NCBI GenBank assembly: GCA_045606685.1
Contig: JAZUSJ010000009.1
Coordinates: 1-7,561 of the forward strand
Direction of reading: 5' to 3'
Source of the DNA: SVQP01 sp045606685
Lineage (GTDB): Bacteria > Bacillota > Clostridia > Oscillospirales > CAG-272
Length of the DNA: 7,561 nt
The notes beneath the pieces are model-generated. The model had not been told where the DNA came from. It did no database searches and saw nothing but the letters and a program-made list of their open reading frames with translations. Both the position numbers and the translations under genes were made by a program. Below, in pieces: positions 1 to 5,273 of the stretch (its first letter is position 1; each line of letters begins with the position of its first letter).

Positions 1-708
1 GACAACGCGGGGCCCGCCGGTGCAGACCAGCAGGCGGATCGCGGGATGCTTATACATCACGTTCGCGGTGTCCAGCGTGGGCTTCTTGACCGAAGCGACC
101 AGGATCTCGGGGCCGCCTGCAGCGTGAACTGCACGGTTGACAAGGTCAACTGCGTAGTTGGAGGTTGCAATGGCACCGGGGTGGGGGTTGAATACGACGC
201 CGTTACCTGCGGCGATCATACCCATGGAGTTACAGATGACGGTTTCGGAGGGGTTGGTGGAGGGGGTGATCGCACCGACGACTCCGAAGGGCGCACGTTC
301 TGTCAGAGTCAGGCCGCAGTCGCCGGTCTTTGCCTCGGCAACGATGTCCTCGGTGCCGGGAGTCTTGTCAGCGACCAGAATGTGCTTTGCGACCTTATGC
401 TCCACGCGGCCCATCTTGGTCTCGGCAACACCGAGAGCCGCCATGGCGGGAGCTTCAGCGCGAGTGTACTCGCGGATGGTTGTAATCAGTTTTTCTCTTT
501 GCGCAACGCTCATGGCACGAATGGCCTTGTAGCCTGCTTCAGCAGCGGCGATCGCCTCTTCCATGGTGTCGAATACACCGATCAGGCGTCTGCCGTGATA
601 CTGGGTGCTGTCCCATTCCTTATCGGAGCTTTGAGCGGGGGACTGCACCTGTGCCAGTACCTTGGATACTACCTCGGCAATTTGCGCTTCAGTCCAGTTA
701 ATAGCCAC
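1..708 (-). CDS. pduP: CoA-acylating propionaldehyde/acetaldehyde dehydrogenase, BMC-associated (N-terminal 236 residues, cut by window edge)
   Basis: Oxidises propionaldehyde (or acetaldehyde) with NAD+ and CoA to the acyl-CoA, inside a bacterial microcompartment. The reverse strand reads 236 residues from GTG at 708 without a stop. Residues 4-22 form an amphipathic helix (INWTEAQIAEVVSKVL) typical of an N-terminal encapsulation peptide, followed by a polar linker (residues 23-35) and the aldehyde dehydrogenase fold. Family landmarks are TERAPFGVVGAITPSTNP (136-153), the PHPGA stretch (175-179) and TGGP (230-233). The catalytic cysteine lies further on in the family, outside the window, so activity cannot be judged. 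Family length is roughly 460-510 residues, so about half is present. GTG is chosen because GAAAGGAGAG sits upstream and no in-frame ATG is near. It follows the aldolase gene by 42 bp, so the two are very likely co-transcribed. EutE is the alternative name; the aldolase neighbour favours the propanediol route. Confidence 0.93.
   Translation of the reverse strand, partial: MAINWTEAQIAEVVSKVLAQVQSPAQSSDKEWDSTQYHGRRLIGVFDTMEEAIAAAEAGYKAIRAMSVAQREKLITTIREYTRAEAPAMAALGVAETKMGRVEHKVAKHILVADKTPGTEDIVAEAKTGDCGLTLTERAPFGVVGAITPSTNPSETVICNSMGMIAAGNGVVFNPHPGAIATSNYAVDLVNRAVHAAGGPEILVASVKKPTLDTANVMYKHPAIRLLVCTGGPRVV
643..699 (-). other. Predicted N-terminal BMC encapsulation peptide of the aldehyde dehydrogenase
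   Basis: Residues 4-22 of the dehydrogenase form a short amphipathic helix with small and aliphatic residues on one face (I10, A11, V13, V14, V17, L18, V21), separated from the enzyme domain by a Ser/Gln/Pro linker. This is the layout of PduP-type encapsulation peptides that target enzymes to the shell lumen. It aligns with the C-terminal tail of the neighbouring aldolase: A8-V21 against aldolase A253-L266 gives 7 of 14 identities plus three I/V/L exchanges. Targeting is inferred from family knowledge. Confidence 0.8.
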
Positions 709-718
709 CGTTCTTACT

Positions 719-724
719 CTCCTT
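719..724 (-). promoter_or_regulatory. Ribosome binding site for the aldehyde dehydrogenase (supports GTG start)
   Basis: AAGGAG on the minus strand, 10 nt before the GTG at 708. It lies in the 42-bp gap after the aldolase stop codon and decides the non-ATG start. Confidence 0.8.
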
Positions 725-750
725 TCGGTAAATTCTTCGTCCGGGAAGAA

Positions 751-1557
751 TTACTTACCCAGAGAAGCGAGAACCTTCTTGGTGATCTCAGCAACGAGTG
801 CTGCGTCAGCGCAATCAGCGGAAGCCTTTACGTTGTCCTTGCAGCGGCAGTTAGCGGTGCCGAGGTTCTTGCACTTCTGGCAGCCGGGGTGCTTACCGGG
901 CAGGCCCATCTTCTTACGCAGCTCCATAAGTCTTTCCAGCTCTTCGCAGGAGATCTCGTCGATGCGGCTGTTTGCGCCTGCACCGATCTGGCGAGCGTAC
1001 AGGTTGATCTTTGCGTTGAATTCAACCTCTTCCATGGTGAAGCAAGCGCGCAAGAGGGTGTTACCAACGGTCAGAGCGCCGTGGTTCTTGAGCAGGAATG
1101 CGTCGTGCTTCTGGATGTAGGGCATCAGGGAGTCCGGAATCTCCATGGTGGAGGGCATACCGTAGTCACAGGTAGGAACGTTACCGATGGTCAGGATAGC
1201 CTCGGGCAGGATGTACTGGTCAAGCTCTACGCCTGCAACCGTGAAAGCGGTAGCAACGGGGGGGTGAGCGTGAACAACTGCGTTAACGTCGGGTCTTTCC
1301 TTGTAGACTCTCATGTGCATCTTGATCTCGGAGGAGGGGTTGAGTCTGCCGTCGATCTTGTTGCCGTCACCATCGATACGGATGATCATGTCGGGAGTCA
1401 TGTAGCCCTTGGATACGCCGGTGGGAGTGCAGTAGTACTCGTTGGGGCCTACCTTGACGGAGATGTTACCGTCGTTTGCTGCTACGAAACCGTGATCGTA
1501 AATTCTCTTACCGATGTCGCAGATTTCTTTTTTGATTTCAAAAGGTGATTGAGCCAT
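751..1557 (-). CDS. fucA: Class II aldolase, L-fuculose/L-rhamnulose-1-phosphate aldolase type, with C-terminal BMC encapsulation peptide
   Basis: Predicted zinc aldolase splitting L-fuculose-1-phosphate (or rhamnulose-1-phosphate) into dihydroxyacetone phosphate and L-lactaldehyde. The 268 residues begin with a class II aldolase/adducin domain (about 1-215). Visible landmarks are NDGNIS (28-33), TPTGVSKG (44-51), acidic E77 in NPSSE, the zinc pair H96/H98 in HAHP, and H159 in KNHG, matching the metal site of E. coli FucA. The protein is about 50 residues longer than FucA (about 215). The extra part is a cysteine-rich linker (C226, C229, C237, C239, also C249) and a helical tail at 252-268 that looks like an encapsulation peptide. 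The start has AAAGGA 11 nt upstream. The gene lies between ackA (76-bp gap) and the PduP-type dehydrogenase (42-bp gap), as in glycyl-radical fucose/rhamnose compartments. Which sugar phosphate it prefers cannot be read from sequence. Confidence 0.93.
   Translation of the reverse strand: MAQSPFEIKKEICDIGKRIYDHGFVAANDGNISVKVGPNEYYCTPTGVSKGYMTPDMIIRIDGDGNKIDGRLNPSSEIKMHMRVYKERPDVNAVVHAHPPVATAFTVAGVELDQYILPEAILTIGNVPTCDYGMPSTMEIPDSLMPYIQKHDAFLLKNHGALTVGNTLLRACFTMEEVEFNAKINLYARQIGAGANSRIDEISCEELERLMELRKKMGLPGKHPGCQKCKNLGTANCRCKDNVKASADCADAALVAEITKKVLASLGK
754..804 (-). other. Predicted C-terminal BMC encapsulation peptide of the aldolase
   Basis: The last 17 residues (252-268, AALVAEITKKVLASLGK) form a predicted amphipathic helix absent from stand-alone FucA enzymes and reached through a flexible linker. 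Its sequence resembles the N-terminal peptide of the adjacent dehydrogenase. Aldolases with a C-terminal encapsulation peptide are known from fucose/rhamnose microcompartment loci, so lumen targeting is the natural reading. Confidence 0.8.
841..882 (-). other. Cysteine-rich linker in the aldolase (CxxC-x7-CxC)
   Basis: Residues 226-239 carry four cysteines (C226, C229, C237, C239) between the aldolase domain and the encapsulation peptide; a fifth (C249) follows. The spacing could bind zinc or an iron-sulfur cluster, or form disulfides. No known named domain is recognised. Confidence 0.6.
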
Positions 1558-1598
1558 AGTTTTTTGTATCCTTTCAATAAATTTAATTCTATGTAAGC

Positions 1599-1620
1599 CG
1601 GCGGCACGCGAACGCCGCCG
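1599..1620 (-). repeat. GC-rich hairpin between ackA and the aldolase gene
   Basis: Perfect 7-bp stem CGGCGGC (1599-1605) with GCCGCCG (1614-1620) and an 8-nt loop, in the 76-bp gap between ackA and fucA. No U-run follows on the minus strand, so it is not a standard intrinsic terminator. An mRNA processing or stability hairpin setting kinase-to-enzyme ratios is possible. No good promoter was seen in this gap. Confidence 0.5.
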
Positions 1621-1633
1621 CGGGGGACGAAAA

Positions 1634-2827
1634 TTACTTGACCAGAGCCTCGGTGTCCTTGGCGATCATGAACTCCTCGTCGGTGGGGATGACCAGCACC
1701 TTGGTCTTGGAGCTCTTTGCGGAGATCTCGCAGTTCTGACCGCGGGGGAAGTTCTTGTTGGCATCCTTATCGAACTCAACGCCCAGGTACTCCATATCGG
1801 TAGCGATACGCTCTCTGATGCGGAAATCGTTCTCGCCCATGCCTGCGGTGAAGACGATGACGTCCACGCCGTTCATGACTGCTGCGTAGGAGCCGATGAT
1901 CTTCTTTGCGCTGTGTGCCAGCACGTCAAGTGCGAGCTGCGAGCGATGATCGCCCGCCTCGGCTGCGTCCCAGACGTAGCGTGCGTCGTTGGAAACACCG
2001 GAAATGCCCAGCAGACCGGACTTTTTGTTGAGTGCGTCGTTGACTTCCTTTACGCTCATGCCGGAGTTGGTGCAGATATACTCGATGATCGAGGGGTCGA
2101 TGGTGCCGCAACGGGTACCCATAGGCAGGCCTTCCTGGGGAGTGAAGCCCATGGAGGTGTCTACTGCCTTGCCGTACTTGACGGCAGAGATGGAAGAACC
2201 GGAGCCGATGTGGCAGGTCACGATCTTGAGCTCTTCGATGGGCTTGCCCACGAACTTGGCAGCCTCGGCTGCAACGTAGCGATGGGAGGTGCCGTGGAAG
2301 CCGTAACGGCGAACGCCGTACTTTTCATACCACTCGTAGGGCAGCGCATAGATATATGCCTTTTCCTCGACCGTGCTGTAGAACGAGGTGTCGAATACAC
2401 CGACCATGGGAACGCCGGGCATCAGAGCCTTACATGCGTTCACGCCCTTGATTGCGGGAGGTCCGTGCAGGGGGTTGATGGGAATGATGGATTCGATGTA
2501 GTTCATCTCCTCATCACCCAAGATGCAGGACTGCTTGATTTTGCCGCCGTGAGCAAAGCGGTGACCGACTGCGGAGATCTCGCTTACGTCTGCGATGACG
2601 CCCCATTCGGCATCCGTCAGCAGCTTGAGCACCAGGGCAATGGCTTCGTTATGGGTGGGCATGGGGTAGTCCGCCTCATACGTTTGCTTGCCGGGGCGCT
2701 TGTGCGTAATAGCACCGCTCAGGCCGATCTTTTCGCAAAGACCTTTGGCAAGAACCAGATGCTCGTCCATATCAAAGAGCTGATACTTCAGCGACGAGCT
2801 TCCGGCATTGACGACCAGAATCTTCAT
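1634..2827 (-). CDS. ackA: Acetate kinase (acetate/propionate kinase)
   Basis: Cytosolic kinase converting acyl-phosphate and ADP to carboxylate and ATP. The 397 residues match the usual family length (about 400). Landmarks in order are NAGSSSLKY (7-15), HRFAHGG (89-95), FDTSFY (145-150), GFHGTSH (176-182), the nucleotide-site region CHIGSGSS (205-212), DTSMGFTPQEGLPMGTR (223-239), and GMGEND (329-334). Residues equivalent to known catalytic ones are visible: N7, R90, D146, H178, R239 and E384. The ATG at 2827 is chosen because AGGAGG lies 7 nt upstream; an upstream in-frame ATG at 2932 would put the promoter inside the gene. No encapsulation peptide is seen at either end, so it should act outside the compartment. 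As first gene before the BMC enzymes it probably serves as propionate kinase as well as acetate kinase, but the sequence does not separate the two activities. Confidence 0.96.
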   Translation of the reverse strand: MKILVVNAGSSSLKYQLFDMDEHLVLAKGLCEKIGLSGAITHKRPGKQTYEADYPMPTHNEAIALVLKLLTDAEWGVIADVSEISAVGHRFAHGGKIKQSCILGDEEMNYIESIIPINPLHGPPAIKGVNACKALMPGVPMVGVFDTSFYSTVEEKAYIYALPYEWYEKYGVRRYGFHGTSHRYVAAEAAKFVGKPIEELKIVTCHIGSGSSISAVKYGKAVDTSMGFTPQEGLPMGTRCGTIDPSIIEYICTNSGMSVKEVNDALNKKSGLLGISGVSNDARYVWDAAEAGDHRSQLALDVLAHSAKKIIGSYAAVMNGVDVIVFTAGMGENDFRIRERIATDMEYLGVEFDKDANKNFPRGQNCEISAKSSKTKVLVIPTDEEFMIAKDTEALVK

Positions 2828-2834
2828 AGAATTT

Positions 2835-2840
2835 CCTCCT
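2835..2840 (-). promoter_or_regulatory. Ribosome binding site of ackA
   Basis: Perfect AGGAGG on the minus strand, 7 nt before the ATG at 2827. It fixes the start of ackA against the longer in-frame alternative. Confidence 0.9.
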
Positions 2841-2867
2841 GAGAAAAAATAAATCTTATTCAAATAT

Positions 2868-2896
2868 ATTATATCAAATACGGCAGATAATTGCAA
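2868..2896 (-). promoter_or_regulatory. Proximal ackA promoter (P1)
   Basis: On the minus strand, TTGCAA (2891-2896) as -35, a 17-bp spacer, and perfect TATAAT (2868-2873) as -10. Transcription would start near 2861, giving a leader of about 34 nt ending in the AGGAGG site. It is well placed to drive ackA, fucA and the BMC genes. Confidence 0.7.
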
Positions 2897-2907
2897 TACG
2901 TATGCAA
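2891..2907. promoter_or_regulatory. Inverted repeat over the ackA P1 -35 element
   Basis: TTGCA (2891-2895) and TGCAA (2903-2907) separated by 7 nt, itself near-palindromic around TACGTA. It covers the -35 hexamer of P1, a typical position for a repressor operator. The cognate regulator is unknown. Confidence 0.35.
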
Positions 2908-2967
2908 AAAGTTTTATTTCCGAAAATTTCATAAAATTTATCCGTCATTTTTATGGAAAATTACCAC

Positions 2968-2983
2968 TGACAAAAATTTGTCA
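2968..2983. repeat. 16-bp inverted repeat TGACAAA-AA-TTTGTCA
   Basis: Perfect 7-bp arms with a 2-bp centre, between the two proposed ackA promoters. It could be a protein-binding site. The region is AT-rich, but the GAC/GTC ends make pure chance less likely. Confidence 0.35.
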
Positions 2984-3020
2984 AAATTTTCCGCGAAAAA
3001 ATGAATATATTCTACATTTA

Positions 3021-3048
3021 ATTATATAACTCATGTTCGCCCGGTTAA
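3021..3048 (-). promoter_or_regulatory. Possible distal ackA promoter (P2)
   Basis: Minus strand: TTAACC (3043-3048, 4 of 6 to consensus), 16-bp spacer, perfect TATAAT (3021-3026). It would give a leader of nearly 190 nt before ackA. The -35 is weak, and TATAAT arises easily in AT-rich DNA, so this is tentative. Confidence 0.35.
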
Positions 3049-3059
3049 AAATTTAACAA
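3042..3059. promoter_or_regulatory. Rex-like operator candidate
   Basis: The 18-mer at 3042-3059 (CGGTTAAAAATTTAACAA) matches the clostridial Rex consensus TTGTTAA-N4-TTAACAA at 12 of 14 fixed positions; one half is perfect. Rex is an NADH/NAD+-sensing repressor of fermentation genes. The site overlaps the -35 of the possible distal ackA promoter. Binding is inferred only. Confidence 0.4.
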
Positions 3060-3100
3060 CGAAATGATAAAAAAATAACAATTGGATCTTTGTGAAATTC

Positions 3101-3172
3101 TTGTCAGACACGACAAATGTTGGTCAAACCGCCCAAAGGCAAATGTCGTGGTGTATTTTGTGTGGCAAAATA
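3101..3172. repeat. Cluster of inverted repeats upstream of the nagA promoter
   Basis: Three structures lie side by side: TTGTC-N6-GACAA (3101-3116); CACGACA (3109-3115) pairing with TGTCGTG (3144-3150); and hairpin TATTTTG (3154-3160)/CAAAATA (3166-3172) with a 5-nt loop, followed shortly by TTTTT. They end 29 bp before the nagA -35 element. They may be regulator sites or a weak terminator-like barrier separating this promoter from upstream transcription. No known riboswitch is recognised. Confidence 0.35.
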
Positions 3173-3201
3173 AGTTTTTGGTAAAAAATGCGCGATCCCT
3201 C

Positions 3202-3230
3202 TTGTAAAACGGTTGAAACTCTGCTATAAT
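3202..3230 (+). promoter_or_regulatory. nagA operon promoter
   Basis: TTGTAA (3202-3207), 17-bp spacer, TATAAT (3225-3230) preceded by TGC, an extended -10. Transcription should start near 3237, about 35 nt before the nagA start. This is the best-matching promoter in the window. Confidence 0.8.
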
Positions 3231-3256
3231 GAGCATGGAGTATTATGTGTAACAAC

Positions 3257-3263
3257 AAGGAGG
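3257..3263 (+). promoter_or_regulatory. Ribosome binding site of nagA (decides GTG start)
   Basis: AAGGAGG 8 nt before GTG at 3272. An in-frame ATG at 3245 lies upstream of this site and only about 8 nt from the predicted transcript start, so it is unlikely to be the true start. Confidence 0.85.
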
Positions 3264-3271
3264 ATCGTGCT

Positions 3272-4414
3272 GTGAAGCTGTTACTGAAAAACGTAAACGT
3301 ATATCACAGCGGCAGTATGCGCTTTTTTGCAGGAGCGGTATATGCCGAGGACGGCGTGATCTGCGGCGTGTATCCCGAAGGGGACGCGCTGCCCGATGCG
3401 CCCGACGTGCAGGTGATCGACGGAGAGGGGGCGTATCTTGCTCCCGGCCTTGTGGATATGCATACGCACGGGATCGCGGGCGGAGATTTCATCTCTGCGG
3501 ACTCCGAAATGCTTGCAAAGATGGCGCGCGCTTATCTGCGCGGCGGTGTGACGAGTGTGATGCCCACGTTGGCGTCTGCTCCCGTAGCGGACATGCAGGC
3601 GGCCATTGTGCGGATCAACGAGGTGGATTGCTGCGATGTGTTCTGCGGTGTACACCTGGAAGGACGCTATCTGAATCCCGCCAAGCGCGGCGCGCATGCG
3701 CCCCATTTGTTGGATGCGCTTGATCCGGATGAATTGGAGACGCTTATCGATGCGGTCGAGGGTGCCGTACACGTCAGCGCAGCCTTTGAGCTGGACGAGG
3801 ACGGTGCGTTTGCCGCACGTGCGCTTTCCAAGGGGGCGACGTTGGGGCTTGCCCACACGACCGCCAATTATGCGCAGGCCAAGCAAGCGATTGCGCGCGG
3901 TGTCAATAATTTCACGCATCTGTTCAACGCCATGCCGCCCCTGCATCACCGTGACGGCGGTGCCGTGTGTGCTGCGTTTGATTCGGACGTGTTTGCCGAG
4001 CTGATCGCGGACGGCGTACACGTCTCACCCGAAATGGTCGCGCTGGCTTACCGCAACAAAAAAGAAAAGCTGGTGCTGATCACCGACTCGATGGAGGCGA
4101 CCGATTGCGCGGACGGCGAATACAGCATCGCGGGCATGCCCGTAACTGTCAAGGATGGCCGTGCCGTGACGCATGACGGTGCCATCGCAGGCAGCACGCT
4201 GCATTTGCTTGACGGTGTCAAGAACCTGTCAAGGTTTGCCAATATCCCGTTTGAACAAGCGCTGTATTGCGCAACCATGGCACCCGCCAAGGCGATCGGA
4301 ATGGGCGAGGAAATCGGTGAGATTGAAATCGGCAAGCCCGCGGACATGCTGCTTTTGGACGGTGATTTCAAGCTTTGCCGTGTGTTCAAGGGCGGAAGGG
4401 AGATGCCTTTGTGA
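3272..4414 (+). CDS. nagA: N-acetylglucosamine-6-phosphate deacetylase
   Basis: Removes acetate from N-acetylglucosamine-6-phosphate to give glucosamine-6-phosphate, in amino-sugar and cell-wall recycling. The 380 residues match the family length. Seen in order in the amidohydrolase fold: HTH metal motif (H64, H66), HLEG with E130, NPAKRGAH (135-142), LAHTTANY with H195, THLFNAM with H216, HHRDGG (225-230), ADGVH with H250, and TDSM with catalytic D272. E130, H195, H216 and D272 correspond to the metal ligands and general base of E. coli NagA. The intact HxH suggests a two-metal site as in Bacillus subtilis rather than the one-metal E. coli type. The usual EGPF is EGRY here (130-133). GTG at 3272 is chosen over ATG at 3245 because of the AAGGAGG in between. 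It heads a three-gene run; no nagB is in the window. Confidence 0.95.
   Translation: MKLLLKNVNVYHSGSMRFFAGAVYAEDGVICGVYPEGDALPDAPDVQVIDGEGAYLAPGLVDMHTHGIAGGDFISADSEMLAKMARAYLRGGVTSVMPTLASAPVADMQAAIVRINEVDCCDVFCGVHLEGRYLNPAKRGAHAPHLLDALDPDELETLIDAVEGAVHVSAAFELDEDGAFAARALSKGATLGLAHTTANYAQAKQAIARGVNNFTHLFNAMPPLHHRDGGAVCAAFDSDVFAELIADGVHVSPEMVALAYRNKKEKLVLITDSMEATDCADGEYSIAGMPVTVKDGRAVTHDGAIAGSTLHLLDGVKNLSRFANIPFEQALYCATMAPAKAIGMGEEIGEIEIGKPADMLLLDGDFKLCRVFKGGREMPL
4398..4402 (+). promoter_or_regulatory. Ribosome binding site for the DUF975-like gene, inside nagA
   Basis: GGGAG, within AAGGGAG, 8 nt before GTG at 4411. The GTG overlaps the nagA stop as GTGA, implying translational coupling. The alternative ATG at 4438 has no clear site. 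Confidence 0.7.
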
Positions 4415-5253
4415 GAAGCTCCGGATTTTCTGCAGAGATGGATTACACACGCGACTGCAAGCACCGCGCAAGAGCGCTGCTGGATACGGGCAACAATCGC
4501 ATATGGCTGGTCATGGCCATTGCGATATGGATCGCGGCGGCAGGCGCTGTGTTCCTGTTTGGCGGCAGCATCGTGTATGCTTCGGATGACTCGCTTTTTA
4601 CCCAGCAGCCAAGTCCGCTTGCCATGGGACTGCTGCTGGCTTCGTACGGACTTATGCTGGTGCTGTTCTTGCTTGTGCTGATCCCGCTTGGCGTGGGTGT
4701 TTTGTACACGGCACAAACGATATACCAAGGGAACACGGTCAGCGTCAAAGACGCTTTTGCAGCGTTCTCCTCCTTCGGGAAGTATTTCAGATTTCTCAAG
4801 GTCGGTGTGTATGCGCTGCTCCCGCTTCTGATGCTGATTCCCATCCTGTTTATGACGCTGATCGCGCTGACCGGCTTTTCCTATGAAGAGATGCCGGGCG
4901 CAATGATTGTCTTGCAGCTGTTTGTCGTGCTCGTGCTTCTGTCGACCTCGGCAGCGCTGTTCGTTCTGATGCTTATGCTGTTTCGGGGCAGGGCGCTGAC
5001 CTGTGTGTATATGCTGCGCGGCATGCCGCTGTCACTTGCGCGTACTCGCATGACTGAGGTGCGAAAGGGGACTGGCTTCGGTCTCTTTTTCTACCACGTA
5101 AGCTTTTGGGGCTGGATCGCCCTCTCGGTCGTGACCGTGGGCGCGTTTGCCGTCATCGACACCGTTCCGTATATGCTTCTCTGCCATCAATATGCCTGCG
5201 ACTGTCTGATAACGCAGGATGAAATGAATCAAGAATTAAAAAATAAACCATAA
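4411..5253 (+). CDS. Integral membrane protein, DUF975-like, function unknown
   Basis: A 280-residue membrane protein with about five hydrophobic segments (roughly 31-57, 71-100, 132-154, 163-190 and 224-250), no signal peptide and no catalytic motif. The layout resembles the DUF975 family: a charged N-terminal segment (DCKHRARALLDTGN, 15-28) leading straight into the first membrane helix, a short soluble loop rich in F/K (SVKDAFAAFSSFGKYFRF, 111-128), and a final FFYHVSFWGW...PY pattern (226-254). That assignment is from memory of the family pattern. The GTG start overlaps the nagA stop by 4 nt and has its own binding site; ATG at 4438 would shorten it by nine residues. metG follows after 20 bp. 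Co-transcription with nagA and metG is likely, but gives no firm functional clue. Confidence 0.85.
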   Translation: MRSSGFSAEMDYTRDCKHRARALLDTGNNRIWLVMAIAIWIAAAGAVFLFGGSIVYASDDSLFTQQPSPLAMGLLLASYGLMLVLFLLVLIPLGVGVLYTAQTIYQGNTVSVKDAFAAFSSFGKYFRFLKVGVYALLPLLMLIPILFMTLIALTGFSYEEMPGAMIVLQLFVVLVLLSTSAALFVLMLMLFRGRALTCVYMLRGMPLSLARTRMTEVRKGTGFGLFFYHVSFWGWIALSVVTVGAFAVIDTVPYMLLCHQYACDCLITQDEMNQELKNKP

Positions 5254-5273
5254 ATTAACAAGAGGATACTGAC

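Noticed and set aside
46..1548. 500-codon plus-strand open frame across the dehydrogenase and aldolase genes
   Set aside because: It is antisense to two clear genes with catalytic motifs, crosses their junction, has no ribosome binding site, and its Gly/Val/Leu-rich product looks like complement of biased codons.
2828..2932. 35-residue N-terminal extension of acetate kinase from ATG at 2932
   Set aside because: It would precede the conserved MKILVVNAG start, spans the P1 promoter and AGGAGG site, and lies in AT-rich non-coding DNA.
3119..3131. Possible NagR/DasR-type operator (TGGTCAAACC) before nagA
   Set aside because: It resembles TGGTCTAGACCA only with a deleted base and has short 3-bp arms, so support is too weak.
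3202..3219. Possible catabolite (CcpA cre) site at the nagA -35, TGTAAAACGGTTGAAA
   Set aside because: It needs a one-base insertion to fit the cre consensus, so it is not better than chance in this AT-rich DNA.
3045..3236. 63-codon minus-strand open frame in the divergent intergenic region
   Set aside because: No ribosome binding site, an AT-rich composition giving F/K/N-rich residues, and it overlaps the nagA promoter and the inverted repeats.
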